Program-made: the position numbers and the translations under genes
Assembly: GCA_964536805.1 (NCBI GenBank)
Contig: CAZHYQ010000013.1
Span: forward strand, 16,747 to 80,746
From: Longilinea sp964536805
GTDB lineage: Bacteria > Chloroflexota > Anaerolineae > Anaerolineales > Anaerolineaceae
Length of the DNA stretch: 64,000 bases
Direction of reading: 5' to 3'
Shown here: positions 35,008 to 43,667 of the stretch, one piece after another
Position numbering within the stretch: the stretch's first letter is position 1
Layout: every line of letters begins with the position of its first letter
The notes under the pieces: model-generated
Told to the model about the DNA's origin: nothing
Database searches by the model: none
The model's input: the letters and a program-made list of their open reading frames with translations, nothing else

Positions 35008-35241
35008 GAGACGACGGATTTCAATCATCCCCGCGAACGGTTATATGTGAAATTATTTTGGATGACAGTTTTGTAGGTCGGTTCGCAGGGGCAAAATCAA
35101 TTTTGCTGAGAACAACTTCGGCTGCCCCGGAGAACCGACAACCCCGTGGTGAATCCTTTGCAAGGCAGGACCGACCTACGCGGAGATGACGTATTTCAAT
35201 CATCCCCGCAGACGGTTATATGTGAAATTTTTTCAGATGAC
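35008..35241. repeat. 58-base direct repeat flanking a REP hairpin, overlapping the RAYT 3' end
   Basis: Bases 35009-35066 and 35182-35240 are nearly identical (TTTCAATCATCCCCGC and GGTTATATGTGAAATT are shared). Between them lies a REP hairpin (35072-35140: GTAGGTCGGTTCGCAGGGGC ... GCCCCGGAGAACCGAC) plus a partial arm ending CCGACCTACG at 35179. The right copy encodes the last residues of the RAYT. Confidence 0.8.
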
Positions 35242-35702
35242 CCGGCTTCCGGATACGCGCCTTCACGAATAAACTTATGAATGCTCGAATATTCCCAATC
35301 CACCGGGTTTTCCACCCAACCATGTTTTACCGGGTTGAAGTGGATGTATTCGATATGATAGGCCAAATCCTGATCATCGCGCAAAAAATGTTCCCAATAG
35401 CGTTTTTGCCAGACATCCTTATCACCCGAGATGTTTTGATATTCGAGGGTGAATTTTGATTTGATCAATCGCCAGCGGGTTGAATAATTGGCATCGTTTT
35501 CCGGCAGGGTCCAGATCATGTGAGAGTGATCTGGCAAAATGACGGCAGCATCAATTGAGAAGGGATGGTTCGATTGAACCCAGCGAATCGGTTCCCGCAA
35601 AAGGTCGACGGCTTGCGGCGTTTGGAAGATGTGTTTTCGGTGGTGGGTTACCACCGTGAAAAAATATGTGCCGCCCGGGATGAATAAACGATGATATCTC
35701 AC
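35196..35702 (-). CDS. REP-associated tyrosine transposase (RAYT, IS200/IS605-like)
   Basis: About 168 residues from GTG 35702 (RYHRLFIPGGTYFFTVVTHH). The HUH-like motif is DHSHMIW, and the catalytic Tyr lies in YHIEYIHFNPVKHG. WQKRYWEHFLRDDQD is the family's typical central helix. RAYTs cleave and join single strands at REP hairpins. Copies of the window's hairpin family lie on both sides (35072 and 35726-35880), which links the enzyme to the repeats. The frame is open further upstream into repeat DNA. A TATAAT six bases before the GTG suggests a leaderless transcript. Confidence 0.9.
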   Translation of the reverse strand: MRYHRLFIPGGTYFFTVVTHHRKHIFQTPQAVDLLREPIRWVQSNHPFSIDAAVILPDHSHMIWTLPENDANYSTRWRLIKSKFTLEYQNISGDKDVWQKRYWEHFLRDDQDLAYHIEYIHFNPVKHGWVENPVDWEYSSIHKFIREGAYPEAGSSEKISHITVCGDD

Positions 35703-35725
35703 AAAATGATTATATAAGATATTCG

Positions 35726-35880
35726 TAGGTATGTTCGGAGGGGACGATTTACATAAACGATGATTGTCCCATGATCCCCCGTAGAACCGACGATTCACAA
35801 TGAGGCGTACCGTCGGTTCTACGGGGCGGTCCGGGTGAAATATATGCTCTTTTAACTCGCCCCTCCGAACCGACCTACGA
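35726..35880. repeat. REPIN-like pair upstream of the RAYT
   Basis: Hairpin 35726-35795 (GTAGGTATGTTCGGAGGGG ... CCCCCGTAGAACCGACG) and hairpin 35808-35880 (GTCGGTTCTACGGGGC ... GCCCCTCCGAACCGACCTAC) lie close together in opposite orientations, joined at their CCGACG ends. Confidence 0.85.
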
Positions 35881-35964
35881 GGAAGCTGCTTTTAATCAAA
35901 AATCGGCGGACTGACGTCGTTACTACGATGAACATTTCAGCTCGCGGCGCTGTCAAGGCTCAAT

Positions 35965-35989
35965 AAAAAAGGCGCCAGGTCGTGGCGCC
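35965..35989 (-). terminator. Rho-independent terminator of the nucleotidyltransferase gene
   Basis: On the minus strand GGCGCCACGACCTGGCGCC is followed by six Ts, 20 bases after the stop at 36010. Confidence 0.88.
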
Positions 35990-36009
35990 ATCTAAAATCT
36001 AAAATCCTT

Positions 36010-36999
36010 CTATATCCCGTTTGCCTTAATATATTCGTCCTGGGCTTCTTCGACGCCGTCCAGGTAGCCGTCCAGCGCGCTCAAGCGGCGCTCGAAATGC
36101 GCGTCGTCCAATTCCAGCGTGCGGCAGGCAGCCTGCCAATCGGCATCGGGGATGCCAGCCAGCACGGCCAGCGACCAGGTGCGCAGCATGATCCACAGGG
36201 CTGCCGCGGGTTTTTCATCCTGCAGCGCGGCGGCGGCGCGTTCATAATACAGGCGGCGGGCGGGCAGCAGGCGCGCGGGTGCAGCGGGCAGTGACGCGGC
36301 AGCATTCAGCGCGGCTTGCCAGGCCTGATTCAATTCAGTCCACTGTTCCGGCGCCAGCGCTTGCTGCGGGGTGAAGAGGTCGGCCAGACCGTCGGCCAGG
36401 CCGGGACGACCGATGGCGCTGGCGCGGGCCGGCAGTCCGAGCAGAAAACGGCGTTCGGTCAGCGGCGATCCGCTCAGGCAGGCAATGGCGTTGCCGGCCT
36501 GTTCCACGATGTTCAGGTAAGTGCGCAGGCGCTGGTTCGATTCGGGCACGCCTTCCAGCGCCAGCCAACCCTGGCGGGCGCTTTCGGCCAGCGGGCGGGC
36601 GCGCGCGATGACGTTTTCGGGCTCGTGGAACTGGGCCGCGGCCGAGGCCTGGGTAAATTCAAACCAGTGTGCTACATCGTAGAGCTGCAGCGGGTCTTCG
36701 GCCAGGAAGGAGCCGATCCAGGCATTGGTGCGCAGCTGGCGCGGACGCTGGTAGATGCGCTGCGAGTAGTGCGCGATATCCAGCGAGACCTCGTCGGTCA
36801 GGCGCACCACCTCGCGCTCGACAGCCGGCTCGGAGCTGTGCACCATGATCAAATCGATGTCGGTGACGCCGCCCAACAGCGGCTGTTCGGTGGTCAGCGA
36901 ACCGGTCAGGTAGATGCACAGAATGTCGCGGCTGGCGCGGGCGCGTTGGGTTGCCGTGTCATGAGCGGTTTTGAGCAGGGTATCGCGGGTGATGCGCAT
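36010..36999 (-). CDS. Nucleotidyltransferase-domain protein
   Basis: A 329-residue protein with an N-terminal pol-beta-like nucleotidyltransferase motif: LTGSLTTEQPLLGGVTDIDL (about residues 31-50) gives GS and DxD, and LDIAHYS may hold the third acid. The remaining 230 residues are helical, with no family I recognise. Such architecture resembles aminoglycoside-adenylyltransferase-like enzymes, but the substrate is unknown. It is followed by a strong terminator. Confidence 0.75.
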   Translation of the reverse strand: MRITRDTLLKTAHDTATQRARASRDILCIYLTGSLTTEQPLLGGVTDIDLIMVHSSEPAVEREVVRLTDEVSLDIAHYSQRIYQRPRQLRTNAWIGSFLAEDPLQLYDVAHWFEFTQASAAAQFHEPENVIARARPLAESARQGWLALEGVPESNQRLRTYLNIVEQAGNAIACLSGSPLTERRFLLGLPARASAIGRPGLADGLADLFTPQQALAPEQWTELNQAWQAALNAAASLPAAPARLLPARRLYYERAAAALQDEKPAAALWIMLRTWSLAVLAGIPDADWQAACRTLELDDAHFERRLSALDGYLDGVEEAQDEYIKANGI

Positions 37000-37029
37000 G
37001 GAAGTTGCAGTTTCCTTGTGGATATTATT

Positions 37030-37092
37030 ATAGCATTTAGCTGTTAGCCCTTAGCTAAAAGCTAATAGCCAAAAGCTAATCGCTAATGGCTA
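37030..37092. repeat. Degenerate TTAGC/GCTAA repeat cluster
   Basis: Imperfect AGCTAATAGCCAAAAGCTAA-type units between the nucleotidyltransferase and the kinase. Similar clusters are at 51655-51766 and 63903-63948. Irregular units and no spacers rule out CRISPR. Confidence 0.7.
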
Positions 37093-37721
37093 ATCGGCAA
37101 TTCGGGTTGGAAGGGCGGCAGCAGCAGCGATTGGCGGATGCGGTTTTCCACCCAGGCCAGGTCTTCGGGGTGGCGGACGAAGTCGATCTGGTTGGCATCC
37201 AAAACCAGCACCGGCACGCGCCGGTTCTCGTCCAGAAAGGCTTTATCGTAGGCCTGGTTGACCAGGTCGATGTAATCGGGGTCCATCTGGCGTTCATAGG
37301 GGCGGTCGCGCATGGCAATGCGCTGCATCAGGGTGGCGGTGCTGGCGCGCAGGTACACCACCAGGTCGGGCGCGGGTATCTTCTCGGCCAGGGCCTCGTG
37401 CACGCGGTAATACATGGTCAGTTCGTCGCCCTGCAGGTTGATGCTGGCGAAGAGCGCGTCCTTCTCAAAGGTGTAGTCGCTGATCAGGTGCTGTCCGCCT
37501 GAAATCAGGCCGGGTACGTTGCTGTTTTGCTGGTGATAGCGGGAGAGCAGGAAGAAGATTTGCGTCTGAAAGGCGTAACGCGCCCGGTCGGCGTAGAAAT
37601 TGGAGAGGAAAGGGTTTTCCTCGAAGACTTCCATCAGCAGGTTGGACTGGAAGGAGGGCTGTAACCTGCGGGCCAGGGTCGTTTTACCCACCCCAATGAC
37701 GCCTTCAATCGCAAAATACAT
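37083..37721 (-). CDS. Deoxynucleoside kinase, second paralogue
   Basis: A 212-residue protein from ATG 37721 (MYFAIEGVIGVGKTTLARRL), with GGAG six bases upstream. The P-loop is GVIGVGKTT. SDYTFEKDALFA replaces the usual DRS segment, and RDRPYERQMD is the LID. It is related to 2136-2798 but diverged in the catalytic loop, suggesting a different substrate. The 18 codons upstream of this start are unlikely to be translated. Confidence 0.88.
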   Translation of the reverse strand: MYFAIEGVIGVGKTTLARRLQPSFQSNLLMEVFEENPFLSNFYADRARYAFQTQIFFLLSRYHQQNSNVPGLISGGQHLISDYTFEKDALFASINLQGDELTMYYRVHEALAEKIPAPDLVVYLRASTATLMQRIAMRDRPYERQMDPDYIDLVNQAYDKAFLDENRRVPVLVLDANQIDFVRHPEDLAWVENRIRQSLLLPPFQPELPISH

Positions 37722-38071
37722 GGCAGCTCCGGCGAATTTTTGCAGAAAAGGGAAAATTTGACCTAAATATACCACAGCGAACGAGCTGCGTTCCAGCCGG
37801 ATTGGGTTAAGAAACCGGGATATGGAAAAATTTAAGAATTACGCTGCAAATCCTAACAAATTCACGGCTTGACTTCGACCCTGAATCCATTGTAGTATTT
37901 GTATACTTATATTATCAATAATATAGATGATCATTTGATCGCAGGAAAAAAACGCGGGTGAACGGTTCGCTGCGGTCAAATGGACCTCCAAACCCGAACA
38001 GGTGATTTTGCGGTTGAAAAATCGCTGGTCAATACCGTTATCCAACTTATCTGTAGACAAGGAGCCATGGA
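37722..38071. promoter_or_regulatory. Intergenic region with a candidate promoter for the ScyD-like gene
   Basis: TTGACT (37869-37874) and TAGTAT (37893-37898) with an 18-base spacer lie on the plus strand, about 175 bases before the start. The downstream AT-rich TATATTATCAATAATATAGA is a small palindrome. Nothing else is seen. Confidence 0.4.
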
Positions 38072-39127
38072 ATGTCGTTTTCAAAGAGAGTCTTTCTGCA
38101 ACGCGCTTTCACCGTGCTCATGATCGTGGGATTGGTTCTGATCCCGGGCGGGTTCGTATCCGCCTCCAGCCCGGTGGTCACCAATTACAGCTACGCCGGA
38201 CCCATTTTTGGCCTGTCGGCCGCGCCTGATAACAGCCTGCTGGTGGCTGATTCCGGCGCCGGCGTGGTCAGCCTGCGCAAGGGCGTTGGCAGCCTGGTGG
38301 CTGCTCTGCCAGGCGTGAGCGATGTGGCCGCCATCGGCCGCGGCGACATGTTCGCCATCACGGGCGGCCCCGAGGGCAAGCTCTACCGTGTTTCAAACGG
38401 CAACACGCGCATGATGGCCGACCTGGGTGCTTATGAGGCCAGCGTGAATCCCGACGGGGCGGAGATCAACCCGAACCCGTTCGACGTGGAAGCGCTCAAC
38501 GGCGGCAAGGCCCTGGTGGCGGATGCCGGCGGCAATGATCTGCTGATTGTGGATCAGAAGGGCAAGATCGATTGGGTGGCCACGCTGCCCAGTGAACTGG
38601 TTTCGACCGATAACGCCAAGCAACTGGTGGGTTGCCCCAACCCGCCAGCCGAATTCGCTTCCATCTGCGACTTGCCGCCGATGATCCCGGCGGAAGCCGT
38701 GGCCACCAGCGTGGCGGTCGGTCCGGACGGCGCCTATTACATGGGCGAGTTGAAGGGCTTTCCTGGCGCGGTGAATGTCTCGCGGGTATGGCGCATCGAG
38801 CCCGGCACGCTGCATGCCCAGTGCGGCAGCAGCCCGGCCTGCAAAGTGGTGGCCGACGGCTTTACCTCGATCGTCGACCTGGCATTTGGCCGGGACGGCA
38901 CGCTGTACGTGACCGAGTACGATGAAGCAAGCTGGATGGCGGTGGAATTTGGCATTCCCGGCGCCATGCAGGGCGGCACGGTCAACGCCTGCAAGCTGGG
39001 CGGCAGCTGCACGGTGTTGGCCGGCGGCCTGACCATGCCGATCGGCGTGACGGTGGACAAGACCGGCCAGGTGTACGCGGCCATCCAGAACCTGACTCCC
39101 AACGCGCAGGTGGTGCCGCTGCCGTAG
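38072..39127 (+). CDS. ScyD/ScyE family secreted beta-propeller-like protein
   Basis: A 351-residue protein with a signal peptide (VLMIVGLVLIPGGFVSASS). NHL/propeller-like repeats include GLSAAPDNSLLVADSGAGVV, DMFAITGGPEGKLYRVSNG and GVTVDKTGQVYAAI. The family is named after scytonemin-cluster proteins but is widespread, and a role in scytonemin synthesis is not implied. It is probably exported. AAGGAG precedes the start, and a strong terminator follows. Confidence 0.8.
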   Translation: MSFSKRVFLQRAFTVLMIVGLVLIPGGFVSASSPVVTNYSYAGPIFGLSAAPDNSLLVADSGAGVVSLRKGVGSLVAALPGVSDVAAIGRGDMFAITGGPEGKLYRVSNGNTRMMADLGAYEASVNPDGAEINPNPFDVEALNGGKALVADAGGNDLLIVDQKGKIDWVATLPSELVSTDNAKQLVGCPNPPAEFASICDLPPMIPAEAVATSVAVGPDGAYYMGELKGFPGAVNVSRVWRIEPGTLHAQCGSSPACKVVADGFTSIVDLAFGRDGTLYVTEYDEASWMAVEFGIPGAMQGGTVNACKLGGSCTVLAGGLTMPIGVTVDKTGQVYAAIQNLTPNAQVVPLP

Positions 39128-39189
39128 GGCAGGTCGATGCGTTGATGTGTAATGCGTCGATGCGTTGAAGCGTAATGAGTGATGAGGAA

Positions 39190-39221
39190 GAGAGCCCGGA
39201 GTATTTTCGGGCTCTCTTTTT
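39190..39221 (+). terminator. Rho-independent terminator
   Basis: GAGAGCCCG and CGGGCTCTC flank a nine-base loop and are followed by five Ts. Confidence 0.9.
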
Positions 39222-39352
39222 ATGGCGCATTCCTCATCACTCTGAACTCATCACTCTGAACTTCCCGGCCGCCCCCTTGACATCCCATTCAAAAAGACGC
39301 ATAATTAAGATAGAACAAGATTTCTATTTAAAAACTGCTGAATGGTCCCTTC

Positions 39353-39799
39353 ATGACACACATCCTCTTCTTGCCCGATGACCGCACCCTGCTGCAACTG
39401 GAAGCCGCTGAAACAGCCGATGAATTGGTGGAGGCCGTCAATTCCGGACGCTGGCAACCGCCCGAACCTTACCGCGGCGGCTTTGACCAAAACCCGCAGC
39501 CGTGCCCGTTTTTCGCCAGCCGCCAGGGCAACCTGGTGGTGGTCATGCTGACACGGGCTGCCGCGGCTGACCTGAAACCGCCAACGGGCAGCCTGCCGGT
39601 ACTCAGCCCGCGTCTGCTGGAGGTGCTGCACGGCCTGGCGGAGGGCCTGACCACCCGTCAGATTGCACTCCGCCTGGGGGTGACGCCGCGCATGGTGCAA
39701 TATCACGTCAGCGAGATCAAGCGCCGCCTGGGGGCGCGCAGCCGGGCGCAGTCGGTCAGCCGCGCGCAGGCGCTGGGCATGGTGAGGAGGAAGAAGTAA
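39353..39799 (+). CDS. LuxR-type helix-turn-helix regulator
   Basis: A 148-residue protein. Residues 87-145 form a GerE/LuxR-type DNA-binding domain (LSPRLLEVLHGLAEGLTTRQ, IALRLGVTPRMVQYHVSEIK, RRLGARSRAQSVSRA). The N-terminal 80 residues are not a classical receiver domain (no phospho-acceptor pocket recognised). It has no sensor kinase next to it. It lies upstream of the fluoride island, but there is no evidence that it regulates it. No ribosome binding site is clear. Confidence 0.8.
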   Translation: MTHILFLPDDRTLLQLEAAETADELVEAVNSGRWQPPEPYRGGFDQNPQPCPFFASRQGNLVVVMLTRAAAADLKPPTGSLPVLSPRLLEVLHGLAEGLTTRQIALRLGVTPRMVQYHVSEIKRRLGARSRAQSVSRAQALGMVRRKK

Positions 39800-39892
39800 T
39801 GCGGCGCTGAGTTGATGCGTTCTGAGGGCGAAGGGAGCCATGAGTCAATGGGTTATGAGGTTATGAGTTTAGAGGAAGGGACAATTACAATC

Positions 39893-39956
39893 CTTTGAAC
39901 ACAGAACACAGAACACAGAACACAGCAACTCAGAACACAGCAACTCAGAACTCATT
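39893..39956. repeat. Low-complexity CAGAACACAGAACA repeat
   Basis: Short tandem AACACAG/AACTCAG units just before the fluoride-responsive promoter. Similar AGAACTCATC runs occur at 9150-9180 and 53845-53865. Confidence 0.65.
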
Positions 39957-39970
39957 ACAGTTGCCATTTC

Positions 39971-39999
39971 TTGACGCGCTGTTCGACCGGGTTTATAAT
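39971..39999 (+). promoter_or_regulatory. Promoter of the crcB operon
   Basis: TTGACG (39971-39976), a 17-base spacer and a perfect TATAAT (39994-39999). The transcript would start near 40006, at the 5' edge of the fluoride aptamer. Confidence 0.85.
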
Positions 40000-40004
40000 G
40001 ACAC

Positions 40005-40058
40005 CTGAGCGATGAGGCTCGCTTTACCCAAACCGCCTGTGTGCTGATAGCCTCTGCC
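40005..40058 (+). promoter_or_regulatory. Fluoride riboswitch aptamer 1 (crcB motif)
   Basis: GCGATGAGGCTCGC, AAACCGCC and GCTGATAGCCTCTG match the conserved core of fluoride riboswitches in order and spacing. The 3' strand of the aptamer overlaps the terminator, the usual ON-switch design: bound fluoride prevents termination. Confidence 0.93.
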
Positions 40059-40090
40059 GATGATTTTCATCCTTGGCAGAGGTTTTTTTT
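40051..40090 (+). terminator. Expression-platform terminator of fluoride riboswitch 1
   Basis: CCTCTGCC and GGCAGAGG pair, followed by eight Ts. CCTCTGCC is shared with the aptamer. Confidence 0.9.
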
Positions 40091-40130
40091 ATTTTATTTT
40101 TTACCAGATCGAAGGTCTAATTGGTCTAAA

Positions 40131-40505
40131 ATGGAAAAATTCCTTTTGATTTCTACCGGTGCAATCCTTGGCGCAAACGCCCGTTACTGGATTGGAGATT
40201 GGGCTGCTCAAAAATTGGGGGCAAGTTTTCCCTATGGCACCTTCATCATTAATTTATCCGGCAGCCTGCTCATTGGTTTCTTCTTAACGCTGGCTACCGA
40301 GAGATTGCTGATTGATCCGCGCTGGCGTTTGCTGATTGCCGTGGGCTTTCTAGGGGCCTATACAACGTTCTCGACTTTTGCTTTTGAAAGCTTCAATCTA
40401 TTAGCCAAAGGACAATGGCTGGCAGGGTTGGGCAACCTTCTTGGCTCCACGGTTTTAGGGGTGGCTGCCGTTGCTCTGGGAGTCTACCTTGGAAAAGCAA
40501 TATAA
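40131..40505 (+). CDS. crcB: Fluoride channel CrcB/Fluc
   Basis: A 124-residue membrane protein with four helices. GANARYWIG, GTFIINLSGSLLIGF and the AYTTFSTFAFES segment of the dual-topology Fluc pore are present. It exports fluoride. The start at 40131 begins MEKFLLISTGAILGANA; a longer frame reads into the riboswitch terminator. The gene lies directly behind a fluoride riboswitch, so its role is strongly supported. A single crcB gene implies a homodimer. Confidence 0.96.
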   Translation: MEKFLLISTGAILGANARYWIGDWAAQKLGASFPYGTFIINLSGSLLIGFFLTLATERLLIDPRWRLLIAVGFLGAYTTFSTFAFESFNLLAKGQWLAGLGNLLGSTVLGVAAVALGVYLGKAI

Positions 40506-40533
40506 TTTTAAGACAGATCACATGGAGGCAACC

Positions 40534-41820
40534 ATGCCGGACTTATCTTTACAAAAGAAGGCAAAACGGCTGCGAATTTACATCAGCGAGAAAGACCGCT
40601 GGCGTGGAACTTCATTGGACGTGGCATTGGTGGAAACCCTGCGCGAAAAAGGCATCGCGGGTGCCACGGTTTTTCGCGGCATTGTCGGGTTTGGCGCCCA
40701 TTCGCTGATTCATACCATTCGGATCGAAGTCTTAATGGCTGATTTACCCCTGGTGATTGAAACAATCGATACTCCTGAAAAGATCGAGGGCGTACTGGAT
40801 ACCATTTATCCGATGGTGCGCGAAGGGTTGATCACCATAGAGGATGTCGAGATCATCAAATACACACACCGTTTTCTGAACCCGCTCCCCGCGGACCGGC
40901 TCGTTTCAGAGGTGATGACGAAGGATGTCACCACCTTGTTGGCCGACGCGCCCATCCACCTGGCCTGGAAACAAATGCTTGACAGGCAGGTCAAGGCCGC
41001 CCCTGTGATTGACCGGGCCGGTAAAGTGGTTGGGATTTTGACCGATGAAGATTTGCTGGAGCGGGCTGGAATTCACCAGCGCCTTTCAGTAGCCATTCGC
41101 ATGGATGCTTCGGAAATCAAACAGGAACTTCATGCGCTTGAGGATTCCCCGCTTAAGGTCTCCGATGTCATGACCCAACCGGTCATCACGGTTCTGGCCG
41201 ATGAATCATTGGGTCTGGCAACCACCCGCATGGTCAAATCGGGTTTGAAACGGCTGCCGGTCGTCAATGAAAAAGGCAAACTGGTGGGGATTTTATCCAG
41301 GCTGGATATCTTACGGCAGGTGGCCAATTCGCAGCTGGTGGTGCCTTCCGCATCGCTTCATAAGGGTGCGATAAAAACGGTCAGCGATGTGATGAGCACG
41401 AACATACCCATGGCAAACCAGGATGATGATTTATCGGCAGTCATCGATAAGTTCTCAAAAACCGACTCTCACCGTTTGATTGTGGTTGACTCGCAGGGAA
41501 AAGCGGTTGGTTTGATCAGCGATTCAGATGTGGTGGCCCGCGTACAACCAGCCAAACGGCCCAGCATCCTGGACGCTTTCAGACAGATTGGCAAGCCGCC
41601 GGCGGGCAAAGAAACGGCTTTCGATTTGATGTCGCCGGGTCCGTTGACCAGCGCCCCAGACTTGCCGGTGGTCGATGCCATCAAGATGATGCTCGCGGAT
41701 GCCCGCAAATGGTTGGTGGTGGTGGATGACCAGGGCAAACCGATGGGTCTTGTCGACCGGCAAATCATGCTGGAAGCCGTCACTGCCGTCCCTAATGATG
41801 CTAAAACGGACGAGAATTAA
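40534..41820 (+). CDS. DUF190 protein fused to four CBS motifs
   Basis: A 428-residue protein from ATG 40534 with GGAGG six bases upstream. Residues 1-105 are DUF190 (GAGATVFRGIVGFGAHSLIH is the core; here IAGATVFRGIVGFGAHSLIH). Four CBS motifs follow, recognised by SEVMTKDV, SDVMTQPV, SDVMSTNI and FDLMSPGP, forming two Bateman modules that usually bind adenine nucleotides. DUF190 is commonly encoded beside crcB. It may sense energy state and regulate the channel (inference). Confidence 0.9.
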   Translation: MPDLSLQKKAKRLRIYISEKDRWRGTSLDVALVETLREKGIAGATVFRGIVGFGAHSLIHTIRIEVLMADLPLVIETIDTPEKIEGVLDTIYPMVREGLITIEDVEIIKYTHRFLNPLPADRLVSEVMTKDVTTLLADAPIHLAWKQMLDRQVKAAPVIDRAGKVVGILTDEDLLERAGIHQRLSVAIRMDASEIKQELHALEDSPLKVSDVMTQPVITVLADESLGLATTRMVKSGLKRLPVVNEKGKLVGILSRLDILRQVANSQLVVPSASLHKGAIKTVSDVMSTNIPMANQDDDLSAVIDKFSKTDSHRLIVVDSQGKAVGLISDSDVVARVQPAKRPSILDAFRQIGKPPAGKETAFDLMSPGPLTSAPDLPVVDAIKMMLADARKWLVVVDDQGKPMGLVDRQIMLEAVTAVPNDAKTDEN

Positions 41821-41887
41821 CAAATAAACGGGTTTTGCCGTCCATCCCGCCTGTCCCGGGTATTTTTCCGACAAAAGGAAAAATTCT

Positions 41888-43123
41888 ATGTCAGACAGCC
41901 CTGAAATAAAGAACGATCGCGGCATCTCTTCCGGATCTTCTCCCATCGAGCCGGATGAAAAAGGCCTTGGCAGAAATGTAGTTTCCCTGGGTTGGGTGGC
42001 TTTCTTTGGCGGCATGGCTCAGGATATGATCCAGCCCATCCTGCCGGTGTTTTATACGTCGGTGTTGGGACTCAACAAAGAATTTATTGGTCTGATCGAA
42101 GGCGCGCTGACCACCGTCGCGAGCCTGATGAAGATCGGCGCCGGGTATCTTTCCGATCGTTTGGGCGTGCGGAAGGCCCTGGTTTTCATCGGCTATGCAC
42201 TTTCAGCCATTGCCCGTTTCACTTTGGGTTTTGCCGCCAGCGGAGCCGCGGTTTTCGGATTGCGGCTGACGGATGGCATCGGCAAAGGATTAAAAGATGC
42301 GCCGAGAGACGCGTTGGTGGCTGGCTCTGCTGGAAACCGGAAACTCGGGTTTGCTTTTGGTGTGCAGCGCACGCTGGATACGCTTGGGTCCGTCGCTGGG
42401 CCGTTGATTGCCTATGGACTGCTGCGTTTGTGGGAATCGCATGCGCAAAAATACAACGAAATATTCTTTGTGGCCGGGTTGATCGCGGCAATCCCACTGT
42501 TGATCATCGGTTTTCTGGTGAAAGAACGAAAACAGCCGGTCAATAAACAGAGAATCTCCTTAAAGGCCTTGCGCGGCGCTTTTGCGGGTTTCCTGGTGAT
42601 CATGCTGCTTTTCACGCTGGGCAATTCGTCTGATGCATTCCTGATCCTTCGGGCAAACAACGTGGGCGTTTCTTCCACCACCATCCCGCTCATCATCGCC
42701 TTTTTCAACCTGATATCCGCCCTGGCGGCCATTCCGGCCGGTCGGATTTCAGACCGGATCGGCCGCCGCAATGCCATCACCATCGGGTGGGCCGTCTACG
42801 CCCTGGTATACCTCGGGTTTGCCGTGGTGCAGCAGGGATGGATGATCTGGGTTTTGTATGGATTTTACGGACTCTATTATGCCTTCACCGAAGGATCGGC
42901 CAAAGCGATGGTGGCTGAACTGGTGCCGGAAGAAAACCGCGGGGCGGCTTACGGACTGTATAATGCGTCGGTGGGCGTAATGGCACTACCGGCCAGCCTA
43001 CTCGCTGGAATCCTGTGGAACCGTATTTCGCCAGCGGCTCCCTTTGCCTTCGGCGCAATCATGGCCTTCATTGCTTTTGCGGCTTTATGGTTCATTCCAT
43101 TCAAGAAAACGGGTACGGATTAA
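41888..43123 (+). CDS. Major facilitator superfamily transporter
   Basis: A 411-residue protein with twelve predicted helices. The MFS loop 2-3 signature is GYLSDRLGVRKALVF, repeated in the second half as GRISDRIGRRNAITIG. GLRLTDGIGKGLKDAPRDAL is typical of the YfkF/Bcr-like branch. The N-terminal 25 residues are cytoplasmic and polar. It lies 67 bases after the DUF190 gene in the fluoride operon. Substrate unknown: fluoride, a metal-fluoride complex or a stress metabolite are possibilities. Confidence 0.88.
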   Translation: MSDSPEIKNDRGISSGSSPIEPDEKGLGRNVVSLGWVAFFGGMAQDMIQPILPVFYTSVLGLNKEFIGLIEGALTTVASLMKIGAGYLSDRLGVRKALVFIGYALSAIARFTLGFAASGAAVFGLRLTDGIGKGLKDAPRDALVAGSAGNRKLGFAFGVQRTLDTLGSVAGPLIAYGLLRLWESHAQKYNEIFFVAGLIAAIPLLIIGFLVKERKQPVNKQRISLKALRGAFAGFLVIMLLFTLGNSSDAFLILRANNVGVSSTTIPLIIAFFNLISALAAIPAGRISDRIGRRNAITIGWAVYALVYLGFAVVQQGWMIWVLYGFYGLYYAFTEGSAKAMVAELVPEENRGAAYGLYNASVGVMALPASLLAGILWNRISPAAPFAFGAIMAFIAFAALWFIPFKKTGTD

Positions 43124-43124
43124 G

Positions 43125-43571
43125 ATGGAAGATCCGATCTTATCTTCTCCCCAGGAAAGGTCGCTGCGATCCTCATTACTTCTATTTGAAAAAGCGCTGC
43201 GGATGATTGACCGGCTGCTTTCGGATGGGAACGAGAGTGGAATCCTGTTTTCCCGCGAATCCCATCTCAATGACCAAACGCGCGAGCTTATTCATCAAAA
43301 AATCGTTGCTACGTTAAAGGAACTGGAAGAATATGCCGCCATCCTTGGGCTGAAACCCTCAAAAGAAAGCCTGGAAAGCGTGATAATGGCTGAAATGGGC
43401 ATCAGTTGGGAGAACCTGGAGGAATGCCGCTCGAAGCGCATGCGCGGTTACGGCAGTCTCAGCCCGCGGTCGGTGGAAATGATCGATCCGGCCATCGACC
43501 ATTTTGCCGGAATTGCTTTGGAATTGAGCAGGATGGCGACGCAAAAACCATCCGGGGAGATTGCACACTAA
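43125..43571 (+). CDS. Uncharacterised helical protein of the fluoride operon
   Basis: A 148-residue soluble protein. Its ATG lies one base after the MFS stop, indicating translational coupling. It is mostly helical, rich in Glu/Arg/Leu, with LFEKALRMIDRLLSDGNESG and LKPSKESLESVIMAEMGISW. I do not recognise a family. It may assist the transporter or be a regulator. The frame is open upstream inside the MFS gene, but the start is set by the coupling. Confidence 0.75.
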   Translation: MEDPILSSPQERSLRSSLLLFEKALRMIDRLLSDGNESGILFSRESHLNDQTRELIHQKIVATLKELEEYAAILGLKPSKESLESVIMAEMGISWENLEECRSKRMRGYGSLSPRSVEMIDPAIDHFAGIALELSRMATQKPSGEIAH

Positions 43572-43667
43572 AAGAACAGGAAAGCGAACATCCACGGCAC
43601 GCCTGGATTTGGCTTCCAGGAACGGACTGCCTGCGGTGTCCAATCGCTTCAGGACTTTGGCATTTGC

